NCBI GenBank assembly: GCA_938082375.1
Contig: CALKCJ010000044.1
Span: forward strand, 22,184 to 86,183
Direction of reading: 5' to 3'
From: an uncultured Thermomicrobiaceae bacterium
Lineage (GTDB): Bacteria > Chloroflexota > Chloroflexia > Thermomicrobiales > Thermomicrobiaceae
Length of the DNA stretch: 64,000 bases
Positions 18,208-26,797 of the stretch are shown here, piece by piece. The notes below the pieces were generated by a model. It searched no databases. It saw only the letters and a list, made by a program, of their open reading frames with translations, and was not told the origin of the DNA. The position numbers and the translations under genes are program-made. Position 1 is the stretch's first letter. Each line of letters opens with the position of its first letter.

Positions 18208-19398
18208 CTAGGCCTCCATCTGCGGCTTGAGCACGACTTTGATGTAACCATCCACTCTCTTATCGAACTTTTCGTACGCCATCGGAGCTTCCTCTAGGCG
18301 ATGTCGATGCGAGACCACGAAGGAGGGCTTAGCACGGCCGGCGATGATCAGGTCGCGCAGGTACTGGTTATATCGCTTGACGTTGCACTGGCCGGTTCCA
18401 AGCCGGATCCCCTTCTCGAAGAGCCGCCCGATCGCCAGCCGCAGGCGTCCCTGCTTTGCTTCCTCGTCAGGCGCGCCGGGATCGGCGGGGACATAGAGCC
18501 CTGGCACGCCGATCGCGCCCGTCGGCCGCACGACCTCGATCAGGGTGTTGAGAACGATAGCGGGATCTTCGCGCGCTGCGCCGCGCACGTGTGCTTGGTA
18601 GCCAACAGCGTCGATTCCCTTGTCGACGCCGGCAAACGCCTTATTGGGTACCGAGCCGGTGGCCAGCCGGTCGCCGGGCGACTGCTCCTTGATGAACTCG
18701 ACCGGGTTGACCTCGTCGAAATTGACCGGAATGCAGCCGATCTCCCGTGCCTTGTCAAGCCGCTCCTTGATACGGTCCACTACGAAGACCTTCGAGGCGC
18801 CGCGCAGCAGGCAGCTATAGGCCGCCATCAAGCCAACCGGCCCAGCGCCGAAGACTGCCACACTTTCCCCTGGCCGGACATCGGCCAGCTCGGCACCGTG
18901 GTAGCCGGTCGGGAAGATATCGGCGAGCAGGATGAAGTCGTCTTCGAACTCGGTACCCTCAGGCAGCTTCAGGCAGTTGAAGTCGGCGTACGGTACGCGA
19001 AGATACTCAGCTTGTCCACCGGTATACGGCCCCATGGCGACGTAGCCATAAGCGCCGCCGGCGAAGCCAGGCTCCGGGTTCACAGTGAGGCAGAACCCAG
19101 TATACCCGCGCTGGCAGTTGATACAGAAGCCACAGGCTACGTTGAAGGGCATGACCACGCGGTCACCCTTGCGGAGCGAGGTCACGGCCGGCCCCACCTC
19201 CTCGATGATGCCCAGATTCTCGTGGCCGAAGACGATACCGGGCTGGGCCGCGGTTCGCCCCTCGTACATGTGGAGGTCGCTGCCGCAGATGGCTGTGGAG
19301 GTGATGCGGACGATGACATCGTTGGGGTGCTCGATGCGGGGATCGGATACCTCTTCGACAGCTACCTGGAACGGGCCTTTGTAGACGACGGCCTTCAT
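18208..19398 (-). CDS. Zinc-dependent alcohol dehydrogenase, formaldehyde dehydrogenase-like
   Basis: 396-residue medium-chain dehydrogenase. Catalytic zinc ligands lie in AICGSDLHMYEGR and FGHENLG; the structural zinc site is CGFCINCQRGYTGFC; the NAD loop is VAVFGAGPVGLMAA. The length and the insert around residues 220-300 resemble glutathione-independent formaldehyde dehydrogenases. The start is ATG 19398, 8 bases after GGGAGGGAG; the frame opens with a GTG three codons earlier. A likely promoter is about 260 bases upstream, so the mRNA would have a long leader. Confidence 0.9.
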   Translation of the reverse strand: MKAVVYKGPFQVAVEEVSDPRIEHPNDVIVRITSTAICGSDLHMYEGRTAAQPGIVFGHENLGIIEEVGPAVTSLRKGDRVVMPFNVACGFCINCQRGYTGFCLTVNPEPGFAGGAYGYVAMGPYTGGQAEYLRVPYADFNCLKLPEGTEFEDDFILLADIFPTGYHGAELADVRPGESVAVFGAGPVGLMAAYSCLLRGASKVFVVDRIKERLDKAREIGCIPVNFDEVNPVEFIKEQSPGDRLATGSVPNKAFAGVDKGIDAVGYQAHVRGAAREDPAIVLNTLIEVVRPTGAIGVPGLYVPADPGAPDEEAKQGRLRLAIGRLFEKGIRLGTGQCNVKRYNQYLRDLIIAGRAKPSFVVSHRHRLEEAPMAYEKFDKRVDGYIKVVLKPQMEA

Positions 19399-19833
19399 CG
19401 CTTTCACTCCCTCCCACCGTTCGATGGGCCATCATTCGCGCCTTAGCGCTCCGGCTCGGCTCGGTGCGCGTCTCCGCCGAATCACCTCCTCTCGCCGAAC
19501 TGTGGAGAACGAGCTGCAAGCCGAGCGGAGAGAACAGCGCCGCTTCTGCATCGGAGACAGTGCGAACGCTGGAGCTTGATAAGGTCCTGGGTGCGCGTCC
19601 TGCTGCTGGTTCCAGGGGTAGCGCCGCGTAATCACGCATTACGTCAGGTTCACCTCTATGATAATCCGGTTACCGAAAGCAAGTCAAGGTCCAACTTTTC
19701 GTTAGACGAGAAGAACATATGGTACGCGGAAGTGTTATCAATGGAGCGGTAGCGAGTAGCGAATACGCCTGATATGCTCGGCGCGTTCGCACAGATGGTC
19801 GGTTGCGACGCTGGGGCGAACCGGGAAGGGGGA
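19399..19833. other. 435-bp intergenic region between adh and mreB
   Basis: It contains the likely adh promoter at 19658-19687 and about 250 bases of untranslated leader. The rest, toward 19833, is the region downstream of mreB. I see no convincing gene, RNA or riboswitch consensus in it. Confidence 0.4.
19658..19687 (-). promoter_or_regulatory. Putative promoter of the alcohol dehydrogenase gene
   Basis: On the minus strand TTGACT (19682-19687) is followed after 18 bases by TATCAT (19658-19663). Both hexamers match consensus at five of six positions. The surrounding DNA is unusually AT-rich for this neighbourhood. Confidence 0.45.
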
Positions 19834-20838
19834 CTACAGCTCCTCGAGGCTATCCCGGATGACGTCGAAGTATTCGAGCGCCAGACCCGTGCCGATGGCT
19901 ACGCAGCTCAGCGGGTCGTCAGCCACGTAGCAGGGTACGCCGGTCACCTCGGTGAGCAACCGGTCGAGGTTGCGGAGTAGCGCTCCGCCGCCGGTCAGCA
20001 CCATGCCTTTGTCGATGATGTCCGAGGCCAGCTCCGGCGGCGTCTCTTCGAGCACAGCCCTCACCGTACTGATGATCGCCTCCAGCGGCTCGGTGATCGC
20101 CTCCACGACCTCATTCGCATGAAGCTGGATGGTGCGCGGGAGGCCCGTGATCTCGTCGCGGCCCCGCACTTCCATAAGAAGGTCTTCCTCGACCGGCAGC
20201 GCCGAGCCGATCGCGATCTTCACCTCTTCCGCCGTCCGCTCACCGATCCGGAGGTTATGCTTGCGCTTCACATAGGTCGCGATGGCATCGTCGATATGGT
20301 TGCCCCCCTTGCGGATCGAGTGCGCGACCACGATGCCGTTCAGCGAGATCACGGCGACCTCGGTCGTTCCGCCGCCGATATCGATCACCAGGTTGCCACT
20401 TGGGTCAGCGATCGGCACCTTCGCCCCGATAGCCGCTGCCAGCGGCTCGGCAATGAGGTACGCGCGCCGGGCCCCGGCGTTGAGGGCCGCATCCCGCACC
20501 GCCCGACGCTCGACACTCGTCACCCCGGCAGGAACACAGATCATGACCTCGGGCCGGATCAACGAGAAGCGACCGACCGCCTTGTTGATGAAGTAGCGCA
20601 GCATCTCCTGGGTGACCATATAGTCGGCGATCACGCCGTTGCGCATCGGACGGATGACCTCGATCGTGTCGCGCGGTTCCCGGCCCAACATGTTCCGCGC
20701 CTCGACGCCGACCGCTTTCACCCTGCCGTCTTTAGCCGAGATAGCGACCACCGACGGCTCGTTGATCACGATGCCTCGTCCGCGGACATAGACGAGGACG
20801 TTGGCGGTTCCGAGATCGATGCCGAGTTGCTTAGCCAC
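19834..20838 (-). CDS. mreB: Rod-shape actin homologue MreB
   Basis: 334 residues from GTG 20838, chosen because GGGAG lies 8 bases upstream and the protein then opens with the normal MreB start [20 protein letters not shown]. Actin-fold ATP motifs are visible: LGIDLGTAN (phosphate 1), [16 protein letters not shown] (phosphate 2) and [13 protein letters not shown] (adenosine). MreB filaments direct elongation synthesis with RodA. No mreC/mreD follows; downstream lies only the adh leader region. Confidence 0.95.
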   Translation of the reverse strand: MAKQLGIDLGTANVLVYVRGRGIVINEPSVVAISAKDGRVKAVGVEARNMLGREPRDTIEVIRPMRNGVIADYMVTQEMLRYFINKAVGRFSLIRPEVMICVPAGVTSVERRAVRDAALNAGARRAYLIAEPLAAAIGAKVPIADPSGNLVIDIGGGTTEVAVISLNGIVVAHSIRKGGNHIDDAIATYVKRKHNLRIGERTAEEVKIAIGSALPVEEDLLMEVRGRDEITGLPRTIQLHANEVVEAITEPLEAIISTVRAVLEETPPELASDIIDKGMVLTGGGALLRNLDRLLTEVTGVPCYVADDPLSCVAIGTGLALEYFDVIRDSLEEL

Positions 20839-20968
20839 GCCCGCTACTCCCAGTCGGTTTGCCCAATCCGTGACAGAACGAAGCCGTCCACTCGACCGAG
20901 TGTGCCGTGCCAACGCGAGATTGTAGCAGAACGCAGCGGTGTCCGATCCGGCAGGCCGGCCGCGTTGG

Positions 20969-21817
20969 TCAGCCGGGATCGACCCCCTTGGCGCGCAGCG
21001 CCGCGATCTCCGACTCGACGTCGGCGAGCTGGCGGCGGATCACCGGCAGGCGATCGCGCACCCGTTGCAGGTCTGCCAGTGTCGCGTCCCGCTCCCCGCG
21101 CAGTCGTCGCACGTCGGCGTGGAGCTGCTGTCGCCGCCAGGCGAGCCGGGCGCACACCGGGCAGCGACCCCGGAGATCCTGCCAGCCACCGCATCCCGAG
21201 CACGGCCGAGCCAAGTCGGCGAGGGTGAGAGACGGTGCTGGCTTCGCTTCACGGAGTGCCGCCAACACGTCCTCTGCGAGCTGGTCCAGGCTGGAGCCCA
21301 GGCACTCGACGAGCTGCGCGCGTGAGGCGTCCGACGGTCCCTCCGAGACCAGCGACGCCGTTTGGCCCTGGTACCGGACTAGTCGTGGCGGGGCAAGCTG
21401 ATGACCACGCTCCGCCCAATCGATCTCCTCACGCCAGGCGTAGCTCGCGTCCCCGATCCTGAGCACGACCTGAGCCGGCGGGCCGGCGGAAACCCCAACC
21501 ACCTCTACGGGAACCGGAGGCAGCGGGGGCGGCAGATCGCGGGGTCGTGGCGGTTTCAGCGCCACGAGATCGGACTCGGCTTGCTCGATCGCCGCATTGA
21601 GCTGAGCGAGACGCTCCGTCCACCGGTTCGTGGCCTGCCAGGCACGTTCAGACTGCTCGAGGTCGTAGGACAGCTCAGCTCGGCGTTGCAGCAGGCGAAG
21701 CAACCGCCGACGCTCGGCCTCACGAATGGAGGGCTGAGGCGTCACCTCGTCGGATACGGCGGGACGCCCGGCCGCCGGCCGCCGGACAATTCGACGGTAC
21801 AGTCTCCACCAGGCCAT
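20969..21817 (-). CDS. Coiled-coil protein with central zinc ribbon, function unknown
   Basis: 282 residues, not recognised. There is a helical, charged N-terminal half (about 30-90, rich in Arg/Glu/Leu), a middle region of beta character, and a zinc-ribbon-like CSGCGG-x6-CPVC near residues 208-224. A second coiled coil runs to the C-terminus ([20 protein letters not shown]). It precedes mreB on the same strand by 130 bases. The M50-like membrane protein gene ends 17 bases before its start, so those two are probably co-transcribed. Confidence 0.7.
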   Translation of the reverse strand: MAWWRLYRRIVRRPAAGRPAVSDEVTPQPSIREAERRRLLRLLQRRAELSYDLEQSERAWQATNRWTERLAQLNAAIEQAESDLVALKPPRPRDLPPPLPPVPVEVVGVSAGPPAQVVLRIGDASYAWREEIDWAERGHQLAPPRLVRYQGQTASLVSEGPSDASRAQLVECLGSSLDQLAEDVLAALREAKPAPSLTLADLARPCSGCGGWQDLRGRCPVCARLAWRRQQLHADVRRLRGERDATLADLQRVRDRLPVIRRQLADVESEIAALRAKGVDPG

Positions 21818-21834
21818 GCCGCCTCCTCTCGAGG

Positions 21835-22836
21835 CTAGCCATCGCCTGCCTGCTCGGCAAGTGCGGGCCAGTGGTCGACGGCCTGCATCAGCCGCCTCAG
21901 CACACTGGCGAGATCCTCCGGCGCGAGTGGCCGGTCAAGGACACCGAGGTGCTGACGCAGTCGAAAGCCCGGCGCGTTCTGGTCGATCAGTTCCGCACGC
22001 AGCTCGAGCACGCCCTTTTCAGGAACCATGACCGCTTCGATCCATCGGTTCATGCCGCCGCTCTCCCAGCGAAGCACCACTCCTGCATGCTCGGGCCCGA
22101 CTCCTGTCACCGCCTCGACCGGGTGAGCCCAGCCGCCAGCGACCCGTTCAGCCGCCTCGGCGAGGTGCAGAGCCAACATCCGGCGTTGGCCAGCCGTTAG
22201 CCGCCGTGACCAGCGGACGCCGGTGCGCACTTCGACGAGTTTCCGGAAACGATCGCTGTGCCAAGCTGCAACTCCCAACGCGACCAGGCCGGCGTGGACT
22301 GCAGCAGTCGCCGCCTTCAGCAGGGGTGGAGCAGAGCGATAGATCGTTGTCCAGTCACCATGCAGGTCACTGGCCAAGTCGATCAGCGGATAGAAGAGCA
22401 AGGCGGTGCCAAGCTCCAGGCCACCGAAGACCAGGAGCAGCCAGTTGAGCGCGCGGTTCAAACTGCCGAAGAGGGCGGCGAACACGGCAGCGAGGCCCAG
22501 CAGCAGGCTCACCAGGTTCCCCGAGAGCGCGATCCAGAAGAGCTCCCCGGAGCCGTACTCTCCGGTATGCTCCACCCATCCGAGGAAAAAGAGAAAGCCG
22601 AAGCCGACGATCTGGCCGCCCACCAGCCGGACCGCCACCACGTGCCCCAGCTCGTGCAGCAGCACGCCCAGCGGCAGCAAGAGGAAAAACGCCACTTCGG
22701 CGAGCTGCTGACGGTCACCGGGGGTGAGCGTCTCGTCGAACAGGGTTCGCTGCAACCGGATGGTCGTCACCAGCACGCGGATCGAGACGAGAGCGAGCAG
22801 CAGGCTAGCGAGCTGCAAGAGCAGGAACGTCGACAC
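21835..22836 (-). CDS. M50-like membrane metalloprotease
   Basis: 333 residues. Four to six hydrophobic segments lie in residues 1-200. An HELGH zinc motif sits at 61-65 inside the second hydrophobic stretch, as in site-2 proteases and FtsH-associated M50 peptidases. The C-terminal 120 residues are soluble and show no known domain. The family's second metal motif (NxxPxxxLDG-type) is not obvious, so activity is uncertain. The gene is divergent from the threonine aldolase gene. Confidence 0.65.
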   Translation of the reverse strand: MSTFLLLQLASLLLALVSIRVLVTTIRLQRTLFDETLTPGDRQQLAEVAFFLLLPLGVLLHELGHVVAVRLVGGQIVGFGFLFFLGWVEHTGEYGSGELFWIALSGNLVSLLLGLAAVFAALFGSLNRALNWLLLVFGGLELGTALLFYPLIDLASDLHGDWTTIYRSAPPLLKAATAAVHAGLVALGVAAWHSDRFRKLVEVRTGVRWSRRLTAGQRRMLALHLAEAAERVAGGWAHPVEAVTGVGPEHAGVVLRWESGGMNRWIEAVMVPEKGVLELRAELIDQNAPGFRLRQHLGVLDRPLAPEDLASVLRRLMQAVDHWPALAEQAGDG

Positions 22837-22987
22837 CGGCGACCCCCTCAGCCTCTCCTGTCGATTGTAGCAGCCAGCGTGACCCGAGCTTCCGGCGAGG
22901 TCGTGCTACACTGCGCCAGGTAGAAAGCTGTGCCGCGCCAATGGCTCGCTGGCTGCGCCCATCGTGGATCGACAGGGAGGGAACTCG

Positions 22988-23374
22988 ATGCCGGAGATCA
23001 TCGACCTACGAGGTGACTGGGCCGCGCCCCCGACAGCGGCGATGCGCCGGGCAATGGCCGAAGCCGAGGTAGGCGATGACAATTCGCATGAGGATCCGAG
23101 TGTCATCCGGCTGGAGGAGCTCTCGGCCGAGCGGATGGGCAAGGAGGCTGGCCTCTTCGTGCCCAGTGGCACGATGGGCAACCTGGTGAGCGTCCTAGCG
23201 CTGGCTGAGCACGGAACCGAGATCATCCTGGGCGACAAGTCGCATGCCTACCTCTCGGAAGCCGGCGGGGCCGCCGTCATTGGCGGCCATCCCTTCCGCA
23301 CCGTGCCCAACGATCGTTTTGGCCTGCTCGACCCCGCAGCCGTCGAAGCGGCGATTAACCCGCCCGATATCCAC
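22988..23374 (+). pseudogene. ltaE: Threonine aldolase, 5' fragment (interrupted by the island)
   Basis: 129 codons from ATG 22988, preceded by GGGAGGG. The sequence is a normal low-specificity L-threonine aldolase N-terminus: DLRGDWAAPPTAAMRRAMAE, VGDDNSHEDPSV, LFVPSGTMGNLVS and a DKSHAYL segment. PPDIH is its last conserved element; the frame then runs straight into foreign sequence. The lysine that binds PLP would lie in the missing part. The continuation (ARTGLLMLENTHN) is found 40.5 kb away at 63862. The fragment shows no internal damage, so the interruption appears recent or the fragment may still be expressed. Confidence 0.92.
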
Positions 23375-23389
23375 TGGAGGGGGAAGGAG
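23366..23389. other. Left attachment junction (attL region)
   Basis: The threonine aldolase sequence ends at GATATCCAC (23366-23374) and island sequence starts at TGGAGGGGGAAGGAG. The exact crossover base cannot be fixed because no long direct repeat is shared with the right junction. That is normal for serine recombinases, which use a 2-base core. Confidence 0.6.
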
Positions 23390-23395
23390 ATGCGG

Positions 23396-23803
23396 ATGTC
23401 GCTGACGGAGAAGACGATTACCGTCCGAGAAGTCGGCACCGGCAAGCTGGTGGCGGAAGACGGGAAGACGTTCTACCTCTCCCGCTTCGCCCGCTTGCCC
23501 CGGCCCGGCGAACGGGTCACCGTCAAGCTGGACAAGCGCGAGTTCGTCCGGGACATCGTGTTCCCCAACGGGAACGCAAACCAGCAGGACGATGACGACG
23601 ACGAGGAACTGAAGGCGTTCATGCAGGAGCTCCGGGAGGCCAATGAGCACGAGGAGCGGATGAAGGAGCAGGCGGTTCCCGGTGCCCGAAACCCGGAGCT
23701 ATTGTTCCGCATCCTCGAACTTGCCGTCTACCACGACCGGAACGGCGACCCGCTCCGGACCGCTGACAAGTTCCTGAACTGGATCGAGGAGCGGATGTCC
23801 TGA
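23396..23803 (+). CDS. Hypothetical protein, island left end
   Basis: 135 residues, not recognised. The N-terminal 60 residues look beta-rich (TITVREVGTGKLV ... YLSRFARLPRPGERVTVKL), then an acidic stretch of five Asp, then an Ala/Glu-rich helical region and a C-terminal RTADKFLNWIEERMS. ATG 23396 lies 6 bases after AAGGAG; an ATG at 23390 is an alternative. The frame is continuous with the interrupted threonine aldolase, so a fusion product could also be made. It ends one base before the helicase gene, implying co-expression. Confidence 0.65.
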   Translation: MSLTEKTITVREVGTGKLVAEDGKTFYLSRFARLPRPGERVTVKLDKREFVRDIVFPNGNANQQDDDDDEELKAFMQELREANEHEERMKEQAVPGARNPELLFRILELAVYHDRNGDPLRTADKFLNWIEERMS

Positions 23804-25369
23804 ATGCCGATCCACTGGTACTACCAGAACCTGCACGTCCCGGTAGACCGGGACAAGGTCGACGAGCCTTTTGCCCTGTCCGAGGACGGGCGCTACTGGC
23901 TGTCCTCGAATATCCGCTGTTACGCGGCGAACTGGCGGTATTCGAACCAGATCGTCCTGAAGGGGACACAGGCCTGGGGCGTCAGCCACTCGCCCTTCGA
24001 ACTCATGGTCCCGGTCGAGTACACCAACTGGCTCGACTGGTTCGCCCGCCAGCTCCGCTTCCGCTTCAACGGCTACGACCCGGAACAGGAGGTCCCGCCG
24101 GACGGTCCGTTCGAGGTACCGGGACTGGTCCGCCAGCCGTACCCGTACCAGCTCGACGCCGTCCGCTTCTTCGCCCGTAACCGCCGGGGCATCCTGGCCG
24201 ACGAGCAGGGACTGGGCAAGACCGTCTCCGCCATCGCCACCATCCAGTGGCTCAACTTCTACCCGGCCCTGGTCGTCTGTCCCGCCTCGATGGTCGGGAC
24301 CTGGCAGGAGACCTGGCACGCCTGGACCGGAGGCACGCGCTCGGTCGGTCCCTACGTACCCGACGGTCAGCAGTGGCCAGACGTAATGGTCATGTCCTGG
24401 GACGCCTTCCGGGAGACGGTCGGGGAGATCGGCTGGACGCCCAGCCTGGTCCTGGACGAAGCCCACTTCGCCAAGAACGCCGACGCCCAGCGTACCCAGG
24501 CCGTCCACACCGCGTCCGTCTATCCGATCCTGGTCATGGCCCTGACCGGCACGCCCATCGTCAACCGGCCCGAGGAACTCCTGACCCTGCTCGAAGCGAT
24601 CCGCTGCGTCTGGCCGGGTAGCTACAAGCCGACCAAGCCGCACGCCGAGAAACTGGTCCGGGAGTGGGTCCTGCGCCGCACCAAGGCCGAGACGCTTCAC
24701 TTACCGGAAAAGCGGCGCGTCCCGGTCGAGCTTCCGGTCCCGGAGCCGGAGCGGGTCGACCAGGCGGTCGTATCCCTCTACCAGTGGTGGCGGGAGCGGC
24801 ACCCGGACGTGTCCGACCTCCCGCTCCTGGACGCGCTCGACGCCATCGAACGGTACGAGAGGTCCGAAGGCCTGCTCCGGATCGGACGGGGCTTCGACGA
24901 GCTTTCGGAACAGAAGCTCCCCTTCGTCCTGGACTGGGTCGAGTGGTTCCTGGAGACGAACCCGGAGCGGAAACTGGTCGTCTTCGGCAGGCGGCTCGCC
25001 TCGCTCCAGGCCGTCGCTCAGGAGTTCGGCGGCCTGCTCCTCACCGGTGAGACGGCACAGGCCGAACGGGACCGGATGGTACGACGCTTCCAGGACGGAG
25101 ACGCCCGCCTCTTCGTCCTCTCGTACCGGGCGGGCGGCGTCGGGCTCACCCTGACCGCCGCTGCCGACGCCGCCCTCATCGACCTGCCCTGGACCGCAGC
25201 CGAGGTCGCGCAGGCCGAAGACCGTTTGCACCGGATCGGCCAGCAGAACGACGTGACGATCTATCAACTGCTGGCGGACTACCCGTTCGAGCGCGCCCTG
25301 CTCGAACGGATCGAACGGAAGGCGAGACTCGTAACGGAGACCTTGAATGATCGGATGCCCGTACTGTAA
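23804..25369 (+). CDS. SNF2-family DNA translocase/helicase
   Basis: 521 residues. Motif I is DEQGLGKT at 133-140 and motif II DEAH at 218-221; motif III (ALTGTPIVN) is near 245; motif VI is AEDRLHRIGQQ near the C-terminus. These are the SNF2 superfamily 2 motifs of ATP-driven double-strand DNA translocases, in a short SMARCAL1-like layout. The N-terminal 110 residues show no known domain. Codon choice is strongly GC-ending, unlike the defence operon next to it. The gene directly follows the 135-aa gene and overlaps the zinc-finger gene by 23 bases. Such helicases are common in phages and plasmids; the role here is unknown. Confidence 0.88.
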   Translation: MPIHWYYQNLHVPVDRDKVDEPFALSEDGRYWLSSNIRCYAANWRYSNQIVLKGTQAWGVSHSPFELMVPVEYTNWLDWFARQLRFRFNGYDPEQEVPPDGPFEVPGLVRQPYPYQLDAVRFFARNRRGILADEQGLGKTVSAIATIQWLNFYPALVVCPASMVGTWQETWHAWTGGTRSVGPYVPDGQQWPDVMVMSWDAFRETVGEIGWTPSLVLDEAHFAKNADAQRTQAVHTASVYPILVMALTGTPIVNRPEELLTLLEAIRCVWPGSYKPTKPHAEKLVREWVLRRTKAETLHLPEKRRVPVELPVPEPERVDQAVVSLYQWWRERHPDVSDLPLLDALDAIERYERSEGLLRIGRGFDELSEQKLPFVLDWVEWFLETNPERKLVVFGRRLASLQAVAQEFGGLLLTGETAQAERDRMVRRFQDGDARLFVLSYRAGGVGLTLTAAADAALIDLPWTAAEVAQAEDRLHRIGQQNDVTIYQLLADYPFERALLERIERKARLVTETLNDRMPVL

Positions 25370-25787
25370 GGAAACTGGGGTCGACTCCGATACCGGCGAA
25401 CCGTGCCCCCTCTGTCTCGGGCACGGCGTCCTCGCCTCGAAGGGGAAGCCGTGCCAGACCTGCAACGGGCACGGCGTCCGCTACAACCGTGCCTGCACCT
25501 CGTGCGAAGGGACGGGACGGAACCTGGCGAACGGCTACTACAACGTCCACCTCAGATCAGCATTCACTTACCCATTCGTCAGTGAGAGCTGCGATGGTTG
25601 TATCTCTTCGAGTCTTCGGGCGTGCTACTCGTCACGTCATTGGGCTGCTGTCACGAGGCGCTTCCATGCGGCCGGGATGAGTTCAGCAGCGATCTCAATC
25701 TCTGCTTTCGTTGTGAATCTCCCAAGGCCAACCCTGATCGTCGCGTCGGCCTCCTCTCGTGACAGACCGATCGCGGTGAGAACGTGA
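25347..25787 (+). CDS. DnaJ-like zinc-centre protein, truncated
   Basis: Only residues 1-69 (to about 25553) look genuine. They contain four CxxC knuckles in DnaJ style: CPYCKETG, CPLCLGHG, CQTCNGHG, CTSCEGTG. That would be two zinc sites, without J-domain or substrate domain. After YYNVHL the frame enters AT-richer DNA and runs antisense through the end of the cysteine desulfurase gene, so the C-terminus is replaced. ATG 25347 follows GGAG and overlaps the helicase end. The break marks the left limit of the defence segment. Confidence 0.6.
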   Translation: MIGCPYCKETGVDSDTGEPCPLCLGHGVLASKGKPCQTCNGHGVRYNRACTSCEGTGRNLANGYYNVHLRSAFTYPFVSESCDGCISSSLRACYSSRHWAAVTRRFHAAGMSSAAISISAFVVNLPRPTLIVASASSRDRPIAVRT

Positions 25788-26797
25788 GAAGGTTCCAACG
25801 TGCCAGAGGTACAGGCTGAGCCTGTGCTGAGAGCAAGTTCGGGCAGATTCAGGATGAGGACATCAGCTTCGATATTTGGAAAGGTGAGGCTGCTATTACC
25901 TGGTAATCGGTTCGAACGGTTCCCGTTGATTCGCAAACCAGGAATCAAAACCGTGAGCTGACTCTCGAGGAAATCTCGGAGCGCTGCGATCCGAAGGGCT
26001 TCCTCATTCATTGAGGCCAAAGCGAGTCGGCAAGCTTCACCAAATCCAACAATACCGGGAACGTTTGGCGTACCCGACCGTAGATTGAATTCTTGGCCGC
26101 CTCCGCGTAGAAGTGGAGCAAGCTGCCTTCGGAGGCTGGTTCTGATATAAAGAGCGCCAATGCCCTTCGGCCCATAGAGCTTGTGACCGCTAATCGAGGC
26201 AAAGTCAATGCCAAGCTTGCGGACATCGAAGGGAATCTTGCCCACAGCCTGCGCGGCATCCGTATGGACCAGCGCCCCCCGCCGCCGAGCTAGTTCGACA
26301 ATCGCTTCTAGCGGCTGAATCGTTCCAATCTCGTTGTTCGCTGCCTGAACCGTAACTAACAGCGTGTCATCGGTTATCGCATCTTCAGCAGCCACAAGGT
26401 CGACGGTCCCGTCGCGCTCTACTGGCAAGACGACTACCTGGTACCCTCGTTCAGTTAGCGCTCGACATGGTTCTAGAACGGCTTTGTGTTCGACTGCGGT
26501 GGTCACGATACGGCGTCGAGGACTTGCTAACTGAGTCAGTCCGAAGATCACGAGGTTATTGCTCTCGGTAGCCCCACTCGTAAAGACGACCTCGTGAGGG
26601 TTTGCGTCGATAAGGGCAGCAACCTGTTCGCGAGCAACCTCGACAGCTTGCGCAGCCCGGCGTCCATAGATGTGGAGCCCGCTTGCCGGATTGCCGAAGT
26701 CACGTGAGAAGTACGGGAGCATCGCCTCGACAACACGCGGATCACACGGCGTTGTTGCGTGATAATCGAGATAGATGGGAGTCTGCATAGTCATCAT
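25637..26797 (-). CDS. sspA: Cysteine desulfurase, SspA/DndA/IscS-like
   Basis: 386-residue PLP enzyme that removes sulfur from cysteine and passes it on as a persulfide. Visible: YLDYHATTP start, TSGATESNN near 73-81, EHKAV (H105), HTDAAQAVGK, PLP lysine K206 in SISGHKLYGPKG, and the acceptor cysteine C329 in STGSACTSG. All catalytic residues are present. It is the last gene of the defence operon; its ATG overlaps the brxL stop (ATGA). In phosphorothioation systems (DndA, SspA) this enzyme supplies the sulfur to the PAPS-reductase-like partner, encoded here 9 kb upstream in the same operon. No iron-sulfur scaffold gene is adjacent, so a housekeeping iscS role is less likely. Confidence 0.88.
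   Translation of the reverse strand: MMTMQTPIYLDYHATTPCDPRVVEAMLPYFSRDFGNPASGLHIYGRRAAQAVEVAREQVAALIDANPHEVVFTSGATESNNLVIFGLTQLASPRRRIVTTAVEHKAVLEPCRALTERGYQVVVLPVERDGTVDLVAAEDAITDDTLLVTVQAANNEIGTIQPLEAIVELARRRGALVHTDAAQAVGKIPFDVRKLGIDFASISGHKLYGPKGIGALYIRTSLRRQLAPLLRGGGQEFNLRSGTPNVPGIVGFGEACRLALASMNEEALRIAALRDFLESQLTVLIPGLRINGNRSNRLPGNSSLTFPNIEADVLILNLPELALSTGSACTSGTLEPSHVLTAIGLSREEADATIRVGLGRFTTKAEIEIAAELIPAAWKRLVTAAQ

Noticed and set aside
23373..23377. ACTGG shared by the left (23373-23377) and right (63868-63872) junctions as the attachment core
   Set aside because: Joining the aldolase halves at this pentamer would put the 3' part out of frame, while joining after PPDIH and before ARTG keeps it in frame. 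Five bases are also too few to be significant.
25637..26797. Cysteine desulfurase as a housekeeping iscS gene
   Set aside because: It overlaps brxL by four bases at the end of the defence operon and has no iscU, hesB or fdx neighbour; a dedicated sulfur-donor role fits better.
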